64,000 nucleotides of DNA, from NCBI RefSeq assembly GCF_020329505.1, contig NZ_JAGKJJ010000019.1, positions 1-64,000 on the forward strand. Reading direction: 5' to 3'. The translations under genes were made by a program, and so were the position numbers. Under the pieces are notes generated by a model, which did not search any database, was not told the origin of the DNA, and worked only from the letters and a program-made list of their open reading frames with translations. Shown piece by piece: positions 24,204-32,460 of the stretch (positions are counted from its first letter, which is position 1; the number at the start of each line of letters is the position of its first letter). Origin of the DNA: Bradyrhizobium semiaridum (GTDB lineage Bacteria > Pseudomonadota > Alphaproteobacteria > Rhizobiales > Xanthobacteraceae).

Positions 24204-25091
24204 ATGACCGAGTTTGCTGGCGATGTGTCGCCCCCGTTCGAGATCGTCGAGCCGCAGGCCTGGCGCGCGCCGATCATCTTCAACTCACCGCATTCGGGTT
24301 CAGTCTATCCGGCCGAATTCCTCGACGCGTCGCGGATCGATGTCGCCGCGCTGCGCCGCTCCGAAGACTCTTTTATGGACGAATTGATCGGCGGCCTCAG
24401 CGAGCGCGGCTTTCCGACCGTGCGCGTGAATTTCCCGCGCTCATACGTCGACGTGAACCGCGAGCCCTACGAGCTCGATCCGCGCATGTTCACCGGGCGG
24501 CTGCCGAGCTTCGCCAACACGCGCTCGATGCGGGTGGCCGGCGGCCTCGGCACGATCCCGCGCGTGGTCGGCGACGGCCAGGAGATCTATCGCGAGCGGC
24601 TCGACGTCGATGAGGCGCTGCGACGGATCGAGGTGCTGTACAAGCCCTATCACCGCGCACTGCGCCGGCTGATCAACAAGGCCCATCAGGCGTTCGGCAC
24701 GGTGGTGGTGATCGACTGCCATTCGATGCCGTCGATCGGCGTGTCGCGCGACGAGCCGCGGCGGCCCGACGTCGTGATCGGCGATCGCTATGGCACGAGC
24801 TGCGCGGCGCTGCTGCCCGATCTGGTCGAGGAGACCCTGAGCGCGCTCGGCTATTCGATCGGCCGCAACAAGCCCTATGCCGGCGGCTTCATCACCGAGC
24901 ATTACGGCAATCCGGCAAGCGGCCTGCACACCGTGCAGATCGAGCTCAACCGCGCCGTCTATATGGATGAGCGGCGCCGCGAGCGGGGCCCGCGCTTCGC
25001 CCAGGTGGCGGCCGACTTCGCGACGCTGGCGGATGCGCTGGCGACGATCCCCTTCGGCGATCTTGGTCCCTTCCAGGCGGCCGCGGAGTAG
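24204..25091 (+). CDS. N-formylglutamate amidohydrolase family protein
   Basis: 295 residues from ATG at 24204; an open upstream extension to 24018 is not protein-like. Family motifs include FNSPHSGSVYPAEFL near residue 27, RSEDSFMDELIG, VNFPRSYVDVNREPYELDP, VVIDCHSMPS and FITEHYGNPASGLHTVQIEL. Conserved histidines and acids in these match the FGase fold (carboxypeptidase-like zinc enzyme). Members either hydrolyse N-formyl-L-glutamate at the end of one histidine degradation route or act on related N-acyl amino acids. No other hut genes are nearby, so the substrate is open. Confidence 0.88.
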   Translation: MTEFAGDVSPPFEIVEPQAWRAPIIFNSPHSGSVYPAEFLDASRIDVAALRRSEDSFMDELIGGLSERGFPTVRVNFPRSYVDVNREPYELDPRMFTGRLPSFANTRSMRVAGGLGTIPRVVGDGQEIYRERLDVDEALRRIEVLYKPYHRALRRLINKAHQAFGTVVVIDCHSMPSIGVSRDEPRRPDVVIGDRYGTSCAALLPDLVEETLSALGYSIGRNKPYAGGFITEHYGNPASGLHTVQIELNRAVYMDERRRERGPRFAQVAADFATLADALATIPFGDLGPFQAAAE

Positions 25092-25104
25092 AAATCCCTC
25101 GCTC

Positions 25105-25269
25105 GTCATTCCCGGTGCGCGATTGCGCACCTGAGAGGGTGTGAAGCTCTGTCCTCACCCACCGCTGTCATCGCCCGGCCTGTGCGCAATTGCGCAGATG
25201 GCCCGGGCGATCCAGTACGCCGCGGCCTATCGGTTTAATAACGAGTGTCTCTGGAATACTGGATCGCCC
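25105..25269. repeat. Dispersed palindromic repeats (two partial elements)
   Basis: GTCATTCCCGG at 25105 starts a fragment with a GTGCGC-GATT-GCGCAC hairpin. From about 25166, TGTCATCGCCCGG ... CGGGCGATCCAGTAC ... ATACTGGATCGCCC matches the element at 44541-44643. The right end lacks the closing ATGACA, so this copy is incomplete. Confidence 0.7.
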
Positions 25270-25515
25270 TGTCCCGTCTGCGCCAAGGCTTCGACGAGGC
25301 TTGCGATCTCGGGCACGCCGGAGCTTTAGCGGAGGCGGCAAGCCGGGCGATGACCGAGCAAGTTGAGCAAACCAACCCGTCGTAATCCTGAGGGCACGAC
25401 GAAGTCATGAACCCGGAATCCATTTATCCGCGCGACAAGCATGAAAATGAGCCGAAGTCGGGTGAACCCGAGTTCGAGTGCACCCCGGAATGACGAAGAA
25501 GGAATGTGCCTCAAG

Positions 25516-25603
25516 AAAAAAGGGCCGCTTGAATGAACAAGCGGCCCAAGTCTAGGGAGGAAACGCCCAAGGAGGGCAGCGATAGCGCGAGGCGCTACCG
25601 CAC
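25516..25603 (-). ncRNA. Predicted small RNA, copy 1 of a paralogous pair
   Basis: On the minus strand a -35 TTGCGT (25638-25633), 17-bp spacer and -10 CATATT (25615-25610) predict a start near 25603. The ~88-nt RNA would fold into a 5' hairpin (GCGGTAGCGC/GCGCTATCGC), a second hairpin GCCC-TCCTT-GGGC, an unpaired GTTTCCTCCCTAGACTT, and a classic terminator GGGCCGCTTG-TTCATT-CAAGCGGCCC-TTTTTT. CU-rich loops (TCCTT, CCTCCC) could pair with Shine-Dalgarno sequences. No reading frame is supported. A second copy lies at 30723-30810. Expression is inferred, not shown. Confidence 0.75.
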
Positions 25604-25639
25604 CGCAACAATATGCGACCGCGCTGCACAAAACGCAAG

Positions 25640-25985
25640 AACTTTCGAAACATTTTCTGCGCTCTGTTGAGGAGGCTGGCGAATATGCAACAGACCCATT
25701 TAATTGAATTTTCCTGTTATTTCACAGCAACTTACGACAAAAAATCCGCAACGGCCGGCGCCACGCGCATAGCCCGTATACCAGAACTCGCAACTTCGTG
25801 ATCCCGCCCGGCAGCAGGGCAGCTTTCGAATCCGAAGCCGAATCGAAAGTCCGGAACCCGTCATCAGGGTGGGAATAACGCTCCGTTAATCGTGCGCACG
25901 GCACCGGATTGAGCTAGGCAAGACGTCCTCGACAAGAGCACCTTGCGATTTCCACGTGCGCGTTGCGCCTTCCGAAGGACCTGCC
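25640..25985. other. AT-rich intergenic stretch, no gene seen
   Basis: About 345 bp, clearly more AT-rich than the surroundings, from the upstream side of the small RNA promoter to the hisN-like start. It contains short frames only. No recognisable terminator or operator. Confidence 0.4.
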
Positions 25986-26765
25986 GTGACGGTCATCGAC
26001 TTTACCGCCTTCATCGGCCGCCTCGCGACCGCGTCCGGCGAAACCATCCTGCCGTTCTTCCGGACCTCGCTCTCGATCGACAACAAGAGCTCGAACGATT
26101 TCGATCCCGTCACCGAGGCCGACCGCGCCGCGGAAGCGGTGATGCGGCGGCTGATCAAGTCGAACTTCCCCCAGCACGGCATCGTCGGCGAGGAATTCGG
26201 CAATGAGCGCGAGGATGCCGACTACGTCTGGGTGCTCGACCCGATCGACGGCACCAAGTCGTTCATCGCCGGCTTCCCGATCTGGGGCACGCTGATCGCG
26301 CTGCTGCACAAAGGTACGCCGGTATTCGGCATGATGCACCAGCCTTATATCGGCGAGCGCTTCTCCGGCGACAACGGCTCGGCGCATTATTCCGGCCCGT
26401 CCGGCGAGCGGAAGCTCTCGGTGCGGCGCTGCGCGTCGCTGAAGGAGGCGACCGCCTACACCACGAGCCCGCTGCTGATGAATGCGGACGACCGTGCCTG
26501 CTTCACCCGCATCGAGAATGTCGCCAAGCTCACGCGCTACGGCGGCGACTGCTACTCCTATTGCATGCTCGCCTCCGGCCATCTCGACCTCGTGGTCGAG
26601 ACCGAGCTCAAGCCCTACGATATTGCCGGCCTGATTCCGATCGTCACCGGCGCCGGCGGCATCGTCACGACCTGGGACGGCAAACCCGCACAGGCCGGTG
26701 GCCGCATCATCGCCGCCGGCGATCCCCGCGTCCACGAAGCGGCGATGAAGCTGCTCAACGCCTGA
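25986..26765 (+). CDS. hisN: Inositol monophosphatase-family phosphatase, probable histidinol-phosphatase
   Basis: 259 residues from GTG at 25986, chosen because GAAGGA lies 7 bases upstream; a GTG at 25956 is possible. Metal and phosphate motifs of the family are complete: GIVGEEFGNE (Glu ligands), WVLDPIDGTKSFIAGFPIWG (DPIDGT signature, about residues 85-90) and VVETELKPYDIAGLIPIV. The GTKSFIAGFPIWGTLIAL block is typical of HisN histidinol-phosphatases, the eighth step of histidine synthesis in bacteria lacking the HisB-type enzyme. Related family members act on inositol phosphate or 3'-phosphoadenosine phosphate, so the substrate is probable, not certain. Confidence 0.82.
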   Translation: MTVIDFTAFIGRLATASGETILPFFRTSLSIDNKSSNDFDPVTEADRAAEAVMRRLIKSNFPQHGIVGEEFGNEREDADYVWVLDPIDGTKSFIAGFPIWGTLIALLHKGTPVFGMMHQPYIGERFSGDNGSAHYSGPSGERKLSVRRCASLKEATAYTTSPLLMNADDRACFTRIENVAKLTRYGGDCYSYCMLASGHLDLVVETELKPYDIAGLIPIVTGAGGIVTTWDGKPAQAGGRIIAAGDPRVHEAAMKLLNA

Positions 26766-26849
26766 TTTCTCGGCCCGATTTCCCGGGTTGCCGCGCGATT
26801 GATCCGCGCCCATTCTGGCGGCAACCAGAAACGTCAGGGACGGGCGCAC

Positions 26850-27820
26850 ATGACGATTTGCGGCAGACTGCTGGCAGGGCTTCTTCTGCTTCTCGCGCCC
26901 GTCGTTGCCGCAGCGCAGGAGTTTCCGGCCAAGCCGATCCGCCTGATCGTGCCGTTCCCGGCCGGCGGCCCGAACGACATCATCGCGCGCGTGGTCGGGC
27001 AGAAGATGTCGGAACTGATCCGGCAGCCGGTCGTGATCGACAACCGCGGCGGACAGGCGGGAGTGCTCGGCACCGATGCCGTGGCGAAGGCCGCGCCGGA
27101 CGGCTACACCATCGGCATCACCAGCGCGAGCTCGCTCGCCGTCAGCCCGGCAATGGAGAAAGTCGCCTACGATCCCCGGAAGGATTTCGCGCCGATCACG
27201 CTCGTCGTGACCGTTCCGGAGATGCTGGTGGTCGCGACCAACGTTCCGGCGCGCGCGACATGACGGAGCTGGTCGCGCTGGCGAAGGCGCAGCCCGGAAA
27301 ACTCAATTTCGCGTCCTCGGGCCTCGGCAGCCTGCCGCATCTGGCGGGCGAGTTGTTCAAGCTGACTGCGAAGATCGACGTCGTCCATGTGCCGTATCGC
27401 GGCGCCGCCCCCGCGATCAACGATCTGCTGGGGCAGCAGGTGCAGATGACGTTCCTCGACCTGCCGGTGATCCTGCCGCAGATCAAGGCGGGTGCGCTGC
27501 GCCCGATCGCGCTTGGCGCACCGGCGCGCGCGTCGACCGCGCCCGACGTGCCGACCACCGCGGAAGTCGGGATGCCCGAACTGCTGATCGAGAACTGGTA
27601 CGGCATGCTCGCACCGGCGGGCACGCCCGAGAACATCGTGGCCACGTTGAACCGCGTTGCCAACCAAGCGATGGCCGATCCAAACGTCAAGGCGCGGCTC
27701 GCCGAGCAGGGCCTCACCGTCGCCGGCGACACGCCAGAGCATTTCCGCGGCTTCATCAATGCCGAGATCGGCAAATGGGCCAAGGTGATCCAAGATGCCG
27801 GCATCGCGACGGCGAAGTAA
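26850..27820 (+). pseudogene. Frameshifted TctC/Bug-family solute-binding protein gene
   Basis: Frame one (26850-27263) gives a signal peptide (LLAGLLLLLAPVVAAAQ) and AKPIRLIVPFPAGGPNDIIA, the hallmark of tripartite tricarboxylate-type binding proteins. It ends ...VVATNVPARAT and stops at 27261. A second frame continues with DMTELVALAKAQPGKLNFAS through EIGKWAKVIQDAGIATAK to 27820. Together they make one normal-length (~323 aa) protein. Removing two bases from the GCGCGCGCG run (27249-27258) restores VPARDMTEL. Either a dinucleotide-slippage mutation or an assembly error. No TctA/TctB partner genes adjoin. Confidence 0.85.
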
Positions 27821-28140
27821 GCAGCATGCGGATGCAGTTCCGCTCCGCGCGCGAAGCGGCCGTTGCTTGGCTCTGCGGTCAGCGACGGCTTTGACCCGAC
27901 ACGGACGTGGCACGCGCCGCTCGCGCCAAGGTGCCGCAAGGCCATGCTGCTGACGCAATCTCCGTTTTAGTCGCTGCAAACCTAAAACACTGCGTGAGGA
28001 CCACTGGTTCTCACGACGGTTCCATAGCCGAGGGGTTTGGCTCGAACTCGCAAACGATTGGCGCAAGTCCATCCACGCATCCGCGTTCGCTTGACCATGT
28101 TTGCGATCGGGAACCGATCGAAAAAATCACAGGAGATATG

Positions 28141-28626
28141 ATGCTGTTCTGCTCGAGCGCCGCAGTCTGCGGCGCCCTGATTGCGCTTGCCGTTTCTGTC
28201 AACGTTGCTCGAAGTGAAGGAATTCATGCAAGCGCCGTCGTCGAGGCCGCGACGAAGACTGCGATCGTTGGCGCCGCATCCATGTACAATCCATTCAAGC
28301 CCGGCAGGGAGGAGGGCGGTCCGAGCACCGCCTCCGGCGAGCGTTATGATCCCTCCGCCTGGACGGCTGCGATCAAGACGAGTTTGCGAAAGAAGTTTGG
28401 CGGGGTCCAATTTGGCGCAAGGCCGAAATATGCCCTGGTCGAGGCCGCGGGCAAGAAGGTCATCGTCAAGATCAATGACGTCGGGCCATTGCGGCCCGGC
28501 CGTATCATTGACTTCAACGAGCGGACGATGCGCTATTTCGATCCGAGCCTGGATATCGGCGTCATTGATGACGTCAAGGTCAGCCCGCTTTCAGGCGACT
28601 ACTGGAGCCCAGGACCGGTGGGCTGA
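28141..28626 (+). CDS. RlpA-like double-psi beta-barrel protein
   Basis: 161 residues from the second of two adjacent ATG codons (AGGAG lies 5 bases before 28141). The N-terminus is hydrophobic (FCSSAAVCGALIALAVSVNV), a signal peptide or anchor. The folded part has the RlpA/DPBB pattern: ASMYNPFKPG ... GGPSTASGERYDPSAWTAAI (the TASGE.YD motif), then KVIVKINDVGPLRPGRIIDF with the catalytic-type Asp of the domain (NDVGP), then SPLSGDYW. RlpA proteins are septal lytic transglycosylases or peptidoglycan binders. This one lacks a SPOR domain, so the role is uncertain. A 320-bp gap upstream (27821-28140) shows nothing recognisable. Confidence 0.8.
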   Translation: MLFCSSAAVCGALIALAVSVNVARSEGIHASAVVEAATKTAIVGAASMYNPFKPGREEGGPSTASGERYDPSAWTAAIKTSLRKKFGGVQFGARPKYALVEAAGKKVIVKINDVGPLRPGRIIDFNERTMRYFDPSLDIGVIDDVKVSPLSGDYWSPGPVG

Positions 28627-28655
28627 ATAGGCCTCCTCGTTTCAAATCCTTACAT

Positions 28656-29549
28656 TCACCGCTGCGCCTCGGCGCGCAAATGCTCGACCAGCTGCTTGGC
28701 CGGCCGCGGCAGCGCCTTGAAGCTGCGGGCGCAGATCGTCAGGCGGCGGTTGGCCCAGGCGTCGCGGATCCGGATCGTGACGATCGGCATCGCCGCAGCA
28801 CAGCGGCGCGCCGCGGTCTCCGGAATCACGGCGACGCCGACATCGGCAGCGACCAGCTGGCAGATCGCGTCGAAGCCGCGCAGCCGAGCACGGAAGCGCA
28901 GTCGCGCGCCGAGCTTCGCCGCGTGCCGGGAGATATGCACCTGTAGCGCCGAGGTGGCCGTCAACCCGACGAAATCGCGGCCGACCACTTCCTGAAAATC
29001 GATCTGGCGGCGGCCGCCAAGATCGCTGCGGCGCGAGGCAACCAGCATCAGCTTATCCTCGCTGAACAGGAAGCGCTCCACGCTGTCGGGCAGCACGTGC
29101 TCGGCAGCGAAGCCGAGATCGGCAGCACCGCTGGCGATCGCATCCGCGATATCGGTGCTCTCACGCTCCTCGACGTCGACGCTGATGTCGGGATGCTCGT
29201 GCAGGAAATTGGCCAGCGCCCGCGGCAGATGCTCGGACAGGCCCGAGGTGTTGGCGAGCAGCAGCACGTTGGCACGGACGCCGGAGGCATAGGCGGCGAG
29301 GTCGCCCTGCAGGGCCTCGACATTGTGCAGCACGATACGGGCGTGGCCGAGCAGGCTCTCGCCGGCCGCGGTCAGCTCGACGCCGCGGCGGCCACGCTTG
29401 AGCAGCGCGACGCCGAGCGCATCCTCGAGGCCCTTGATCCGCTCGCTGGCCGAGGCCAGCGCGAGGTTGGCGCGCGCGGCGCCGTGGGTGATGCTGCGCG
29501 CATCGGCGACCGCGATAAACAGTTGCAGGTCGACCAGGTCAAACCGCAT
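28656..29549 (-). CDS. LysR-family transcriptional regulator
   Basis: 297 residues. The winged HTH is at residues 1-60 (MRFDLVDLQLFIAVADARSI ... ASASERIKGLEDALGVALLK). The effector domain includes VLLLANTSGLSEHLPRALAN and DLGFAAEHVLPDSVERFLFS. It is divergent from the TauE/SafE-type exporter gene; the starts are 89 bp apart, the standard arrangement of a LysR regulator and its target. Hence it probably controls export of the same compound. Effector unknown. Confidence 0.9.
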   Translation of the reverse strand: MRFDLVDLQLFIAVADARSITHGAARANLALASASERIKGLEDALGVALLKRGRRGVELTAAGESLLGHARIVLHNVEALQGDLAAYASGVRANVLLLANTSGLSEHLPRALANFLHEHPDISVDVEERESTDIADAIASGAADLGFAAEHVLPDSVERFLFSEDKLMLVASRRSDLGGRRQIDFQEVVGRDFVGLTATSALQVHISRHAAKLGARLRFRARLRGFDAICQLVAADVGVAVIPETAARRCAAAMPIVTIRIRDAWANRRLTICARSFKALPRPAKQLVEHLRAEAQR

Positions 29550-29637
29550 GATGTCTCCCCTGCCCTTCGGATCAAGCGAAGGCTAACTCCGTAACCTCCA
29601 GATTGTGCCGATTGCGCCGATCGGTCAATGTGCGGCC

Positions 29638-30390
29638 ATGGTGGACCATCTCCTGATCTTCATCGCCTTCGCTTTCCTGCTCGCCGGTTTCGTCAAAGGT
29701 ACGCTCGGCCTCGGGCTGCCGACGGTGGCGATGGGCCTGCTTGCCACCACGATGTCGCCCGGCCGCGCCATCGCGATCGTGATCGTGCCGGCGATCGTCA
29801 CCAATATCTGGCAGACCTTCGTCGGCCCCTATCTGCGCGACATCCTCAAGCGGCTGTGGCCGCTGATGCTCGGCACCGTGGCCGGTATCTGGCTCAATGC
29901 CGGGCTCTTGACTGGACCCTACGCAGCCTATGGAACCGTCGTGCTCGGCATCCTGCTGGTGATCTACGCCATCGTCGGCCTCAGCAAGTTCAGCTTCAAG
30001 GTGGCGCGACGCGACGAGAAATGGATCGGCGGCATCGTCGGCGTCATCACCGGCCTGATCTCGGCCGCCACCGGCGTTCAGGTCATCCCCTCGATGCCGT
30101 TCATGCAGGCGATCGGCATGGAAAGGGACGAGCTGGTGCAGGCGCTCGGCGTCTTCTTCACCACCGCGACAGTCGCGCTTGCCTTCAACCTCACGGCAAC
30201 GGGGCTGCTGACGGCCGCCACCGCGCTGCCGGGCGCGGTCGCGATGGTGGCATCCTTCACCGGCATGTTCATCGGCCAGGCCGTCCGCCAACGGATGCAG
30301 CCGGACGTGTTCCGCCGCTGGTTCCTGATCGCGATGATCCTGCTCGGCATCTATCTTGCGGGCAGCGCGCTGCCCAAGCTGCACGGTTGA
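29638..30390 (+). CDS. TauE/SafE-family membrane exporter
   Basis: 250 residues from ATG at 29638; a GTG at 29605 would add 11 residues before the first membrane segment and is less likely. About eight hydrophobic segments are visible, with FLLAGFVKGTLGLGLPTVAM near the N-terminus and the duplicated counterpart GGIVGVITGLISAATGVQVI in the second half. This is the two-fold repeat of PF01925. The family moves sulfite, sulfonates or organic anions across the inner membrane; the compound here is not evident. Probably regulated by the divergent LysR-type protein. Confidence 0.88.
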   Translation: MVDHLLIFIAFAFLLAGFVKGTLGLGLPTVAMGLLATTMSPGRAIAIVIVPAIVTNIWQTFVGPYLRDILKRLWPLMLGTVAGIWLNAGLLTGPYAAYGTVVLGILLVIYAIVGLSKFSFKVARRDEKWIGGIVGVITGLISAATGVQVIPSMPFMQAIGMERDELVQALGVFFTTATVALAFNLTATGLLTAATALPGAVAMVASFTGMFIGQAVRQRMQPDVFRRWFLIAMILLGIYLAGSALPKLHG

Positions 30391-30521
30391 TGCATCGGAG
30401 AGTGCGAGGCAAGCAGCCTGGACGTTCGACAGGCGACCACCCGCAATAGATGGACAAGTCGGCCGAGCCGGCCTTATGTTCCGCGCGTTGCGGCGATTGC
30501 GGCCGCCCGGCGGTTCTGGCC

Positions 30522-30692
30522 ATGGACTGGTCCTATTTTCTCATCGGCGGCATTGTCGTCCTGCTGCTCCTTGCCTATCGCCTGCACGGCGGATTGTTCA
30601 GCAAGGATACGCGGCGAGACCAGAAAGTGAATCGATTGATCGACGAACGCATCGAGCGCATGGATTGGAAGCGCGAGAAGAAGCCCGACTGA
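30522..30692 (+). CDS. Small single-span membrane protein (56 aa)
   Basis: From ATG at 30522 the product is MDWSYFLIGGIVVLLLLAYR, one membrane segment at residues about 4-20, followed by a charged cytoplasmic tail (SKDTRRDQKVNRLIDERIER ... KREKKPD). An in-frame ATG at 30450 would add a cysteine-rich, implausible N-terminus. Such short membrane proteins with a charged helix are frequent and mostly uncharacterised. The small RNA gene (copy 2) converges on it from downstream with its terminator 30 bp beyond the stop. Confidence 0.55.
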   Translation: MDWSYFLIGGIVVLLLLAYRLHGGLFSKDTRRDQKVNRLIDERIERMDWKREKKPD

Positions 30693-30722
30693 TCGGGCCT
30701 GCACTGCTCAGCTTGATGAAAG

Positions 30723-30810
30723 AAAAAGGCCGCCTGAGTGAACAAGCGGCCCAAGTCTAGGGAGGAAACGCCCTCAAAGAGGGGCTGCGATGGCGCGAGG
30801 CGCCCGTCGC
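30723..30810 (-). ncRNA. Predicted small RNA, copy 2 of a paralogous pair
   Basis: Same architecture as the RNA at 25516-25603. -35 TTGCGG (30845-30840), 17-bp spacer and -10 CATATC (30822-30817) are followed by a 5' hairpin (GCGACGGGCGC/GCGCCATCGC) and a hairpin around GCCCCTC-TTT-GAGGGC. Next come an unpaired GTTTCCTCCCTAGACTT and the terminator GGCCGCTTG-TTCACT-CAGGCGGCC-TTTTT. A 35-nt segment spanning the unpaired region and terminator is identical between the copies. Hairpin arms have changed with mostly compensating substitutions. Predicted length about 88 nt. Confidence 0.75.
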
Positions 30811-31088
30811 ATGCGCGATATGTAGTCGTTCACGGGCCTCCGCAAACGGTCAGGTCTGCAAGGCAGGGACGCTGTCGCATGGCTTGAAGCTGCCGCGCGA
30901 CGACATAGATGCGAGCTTTCCCCCTGAACTTTCGAAGGCTGCCGATTAGGATTTCCCTCCTCAAACGATATCCGTCGGAAAGTCACGGCGCCCAGCCGCT
31001 TCGGACGAGGCAGCCACATGCCCTTTGGAACTTGCCTGTTTCCGAGCAGTTGTCGAGCTTGTTCATCTCCGCGATTGGGTTTGATCCT

Positions 31089-31364
31089 ATGGCTCGGCCG
31101 CTGGCAATTCTCGCATTTTGCGCTCTCTGCATCTTTTTTCCGGACGCGGCATCCGCGGCTCACCTGAAGCCACAGGGCAGTCAGCTGTCCGATTTTAGCT
31201 CCCGTCAACGCTGCGTGTGCGACACATGGCGCAAACCCGTCCGCGTGGTGCGATACAAACACTACCGACTGAGAACAGCCTATGTGATCGGCTATGATCC
31301 TTTGCCGTACCGCTACGGCTCGACCTACGTTTTCGAGCCGCCGTATCGCTATTACCGGCGGTAA
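31089..31364 (+). CDS. Small secreted protein, Tyr/Arg-rich
   Basis: 91 residues from ATG at 31089. A signal peptide (ARPLAILAFCALCIFFPDAA, cut near SAA/HL at about 24) is followed by FSSRQRCVCDTWRKPVRVVR with two cysteines in CVC, and a tail rich in Tyr/Arg (YRYGSTYVFEPPYRYYRR). No good ribosome site is visible, so the start is uncertain; the frame is open upstream to 30909. Related in style, but not evidently in sequence, to the Tyr/Gly-rich protein at 22831. Function unknown. Confidence 0.55.
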   Translation: MARPLAILAFCALCIFFPDAASAAHLKPQGSQLSDFSSRQRCVCDTWRKPVRVVRYKHYRLRTAYVIGYDPLPYRYGSTYVFEPPYRYYRR

Positions 31365-31397
31365 GTCTCTGACGCGGCACACCGTGCAATTCAATCA

Positions 31398-31466
31398 GTA
31401 GCCACATGCGCGAGCGATATGCGGGACACCACGCAACCCGCATGTCGCTTCGCTCATGCGGGCTAC
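31398..31466. repeat. Palindromic intergenic repeat (GTAGCC...GGCTAC)
   Basis: Ends are GTAGCC and GGCTAC in inverted orientation. Inside, CCCGCATG and CATGCGGG form a further inverted pair around TCGCTTCGCT. It lies between convergent genes and resembles the element at 36726-36815 in its termini. Confidence 0.65.
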
Positions 31467-31576
31467 GCTGGCTTCGTCGCCACCAGCCTGGCGCCGCCCA
31501 ACTTGCGCTCCTGAATGAGGTTAACGAATCGGATGTAGGATCGGTGGAACGCATCGTGGCCCATTTGGGGTGCCGG

Positions 31577-32212
31577 TTAGCGCGCTTCCAGCATCGCGAC
31601 GCGGACGCCGAGATAAACGAACAGGCCTCCGAGCGAACGGTTGATCCAGGTGATCACCCCGGTGGATTGCCGGATGCGGCCGGCGGCGCGTGCCGCGAAG
31701 GCAGCAACGCCGAAGCACCACAACGTTCCCGTCGTGATGAAGATCAGTCCGAGCACCAGGAAGGCGAGCGTCTTGTGCGGCGAATCGGCTGCCACGAATT
31801 GCGGCAGGAAGGCCAGGAAGAACAGCGCCACCTTGGGGTTGAGGATGTTGGTCAGCGCCCCCTGCCAGAATACCCGGGAGACAGATGTCTCGCCCTTCTG
31901 CCCCCCGATCTCGACGATCGGCTTGGCGCTGGACAGCAGCATTTGCAATCCGGTCCAGACCAGATAGGCCGCACCGATCAGCTTGACCGCCAGGAACGCG
32001 GTCGAGGAGGCCATCAGCAGCGCCGACAGCCCGATCGACGCTCCCAGCACATGGACTAGGCAGCCGCAGCTGATTCCGAGTGCAGCGGCAGCCCCGCCGC
32101 GCCATCCGAGTTGAATGCTGCGCCCGATGATGTAGGCCGTATCGGGCCCCGGCGTGATGTTGAGCAGCAGGCCGGAGAGAACAAAGAGCCAGAGTTCGTG
32201 AATTCCAAGCAT
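31577..32212 (-). CDS. LysE-family amino acid exporter
   Basis: 211 residues from ATG at 32212. That start matches the usual beginning of the family (MLGIHELWLFVLSGLLLNIT followed by PGPDTAYIIGRS); longer frames to 32338 add a non-membrane N-terminus. The PGPDT motif and about six hydrophobic segments define LysE/RhtB translocators, which export amino acids or derivatives such as homoserine lactone or threonine. NILNPKVALFFLAFLPQFV, in the middle, is the second family hallmark. The exported compound is not evident. It is divergent from the adenylate cyclase gene. Confidence 0.85.
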   Translation of the reverse strand: MLGIHELWLFVLSGLLLNITPGPDTAYIIGRSIQLGWRGGAAAALGISCGCLVHVLGASIGLSALLMASSTAFLAVKLIGAAYLVWTGLQMLLSSAKPIVEIGGQKGETSVSRVFWQGALTNILNPKVALFFLAFLPQFVAADSPHKTLAFLVLGLIFITTGTLWCFGVAAFAARAAGRIRQSTGVITWINRSLGGLFVYLGVRVAMLEAR

Positions 32213-32460
32213 GGCGAGCGTGACCCACATGAGTAACGAAGTAGAAAGGCCGATCAGAATAGCGCCATTCCCGGGACGGCCATTCCCAAGACATATGAAT
32301 TCAGGAGAGGACAGCGTTGCGCAGTCCGATCGTCGCATGCCAATTCCTGCTACAATGCATTATAGCTGCCTGCAAACCGAGCTTTCGCCAGACCCGTCCT
32401 GTCCTGTAAGTATGCGACTCGGTCACGTCGGCTGAGTGACCATTCCGGGGCCCAGACAAT

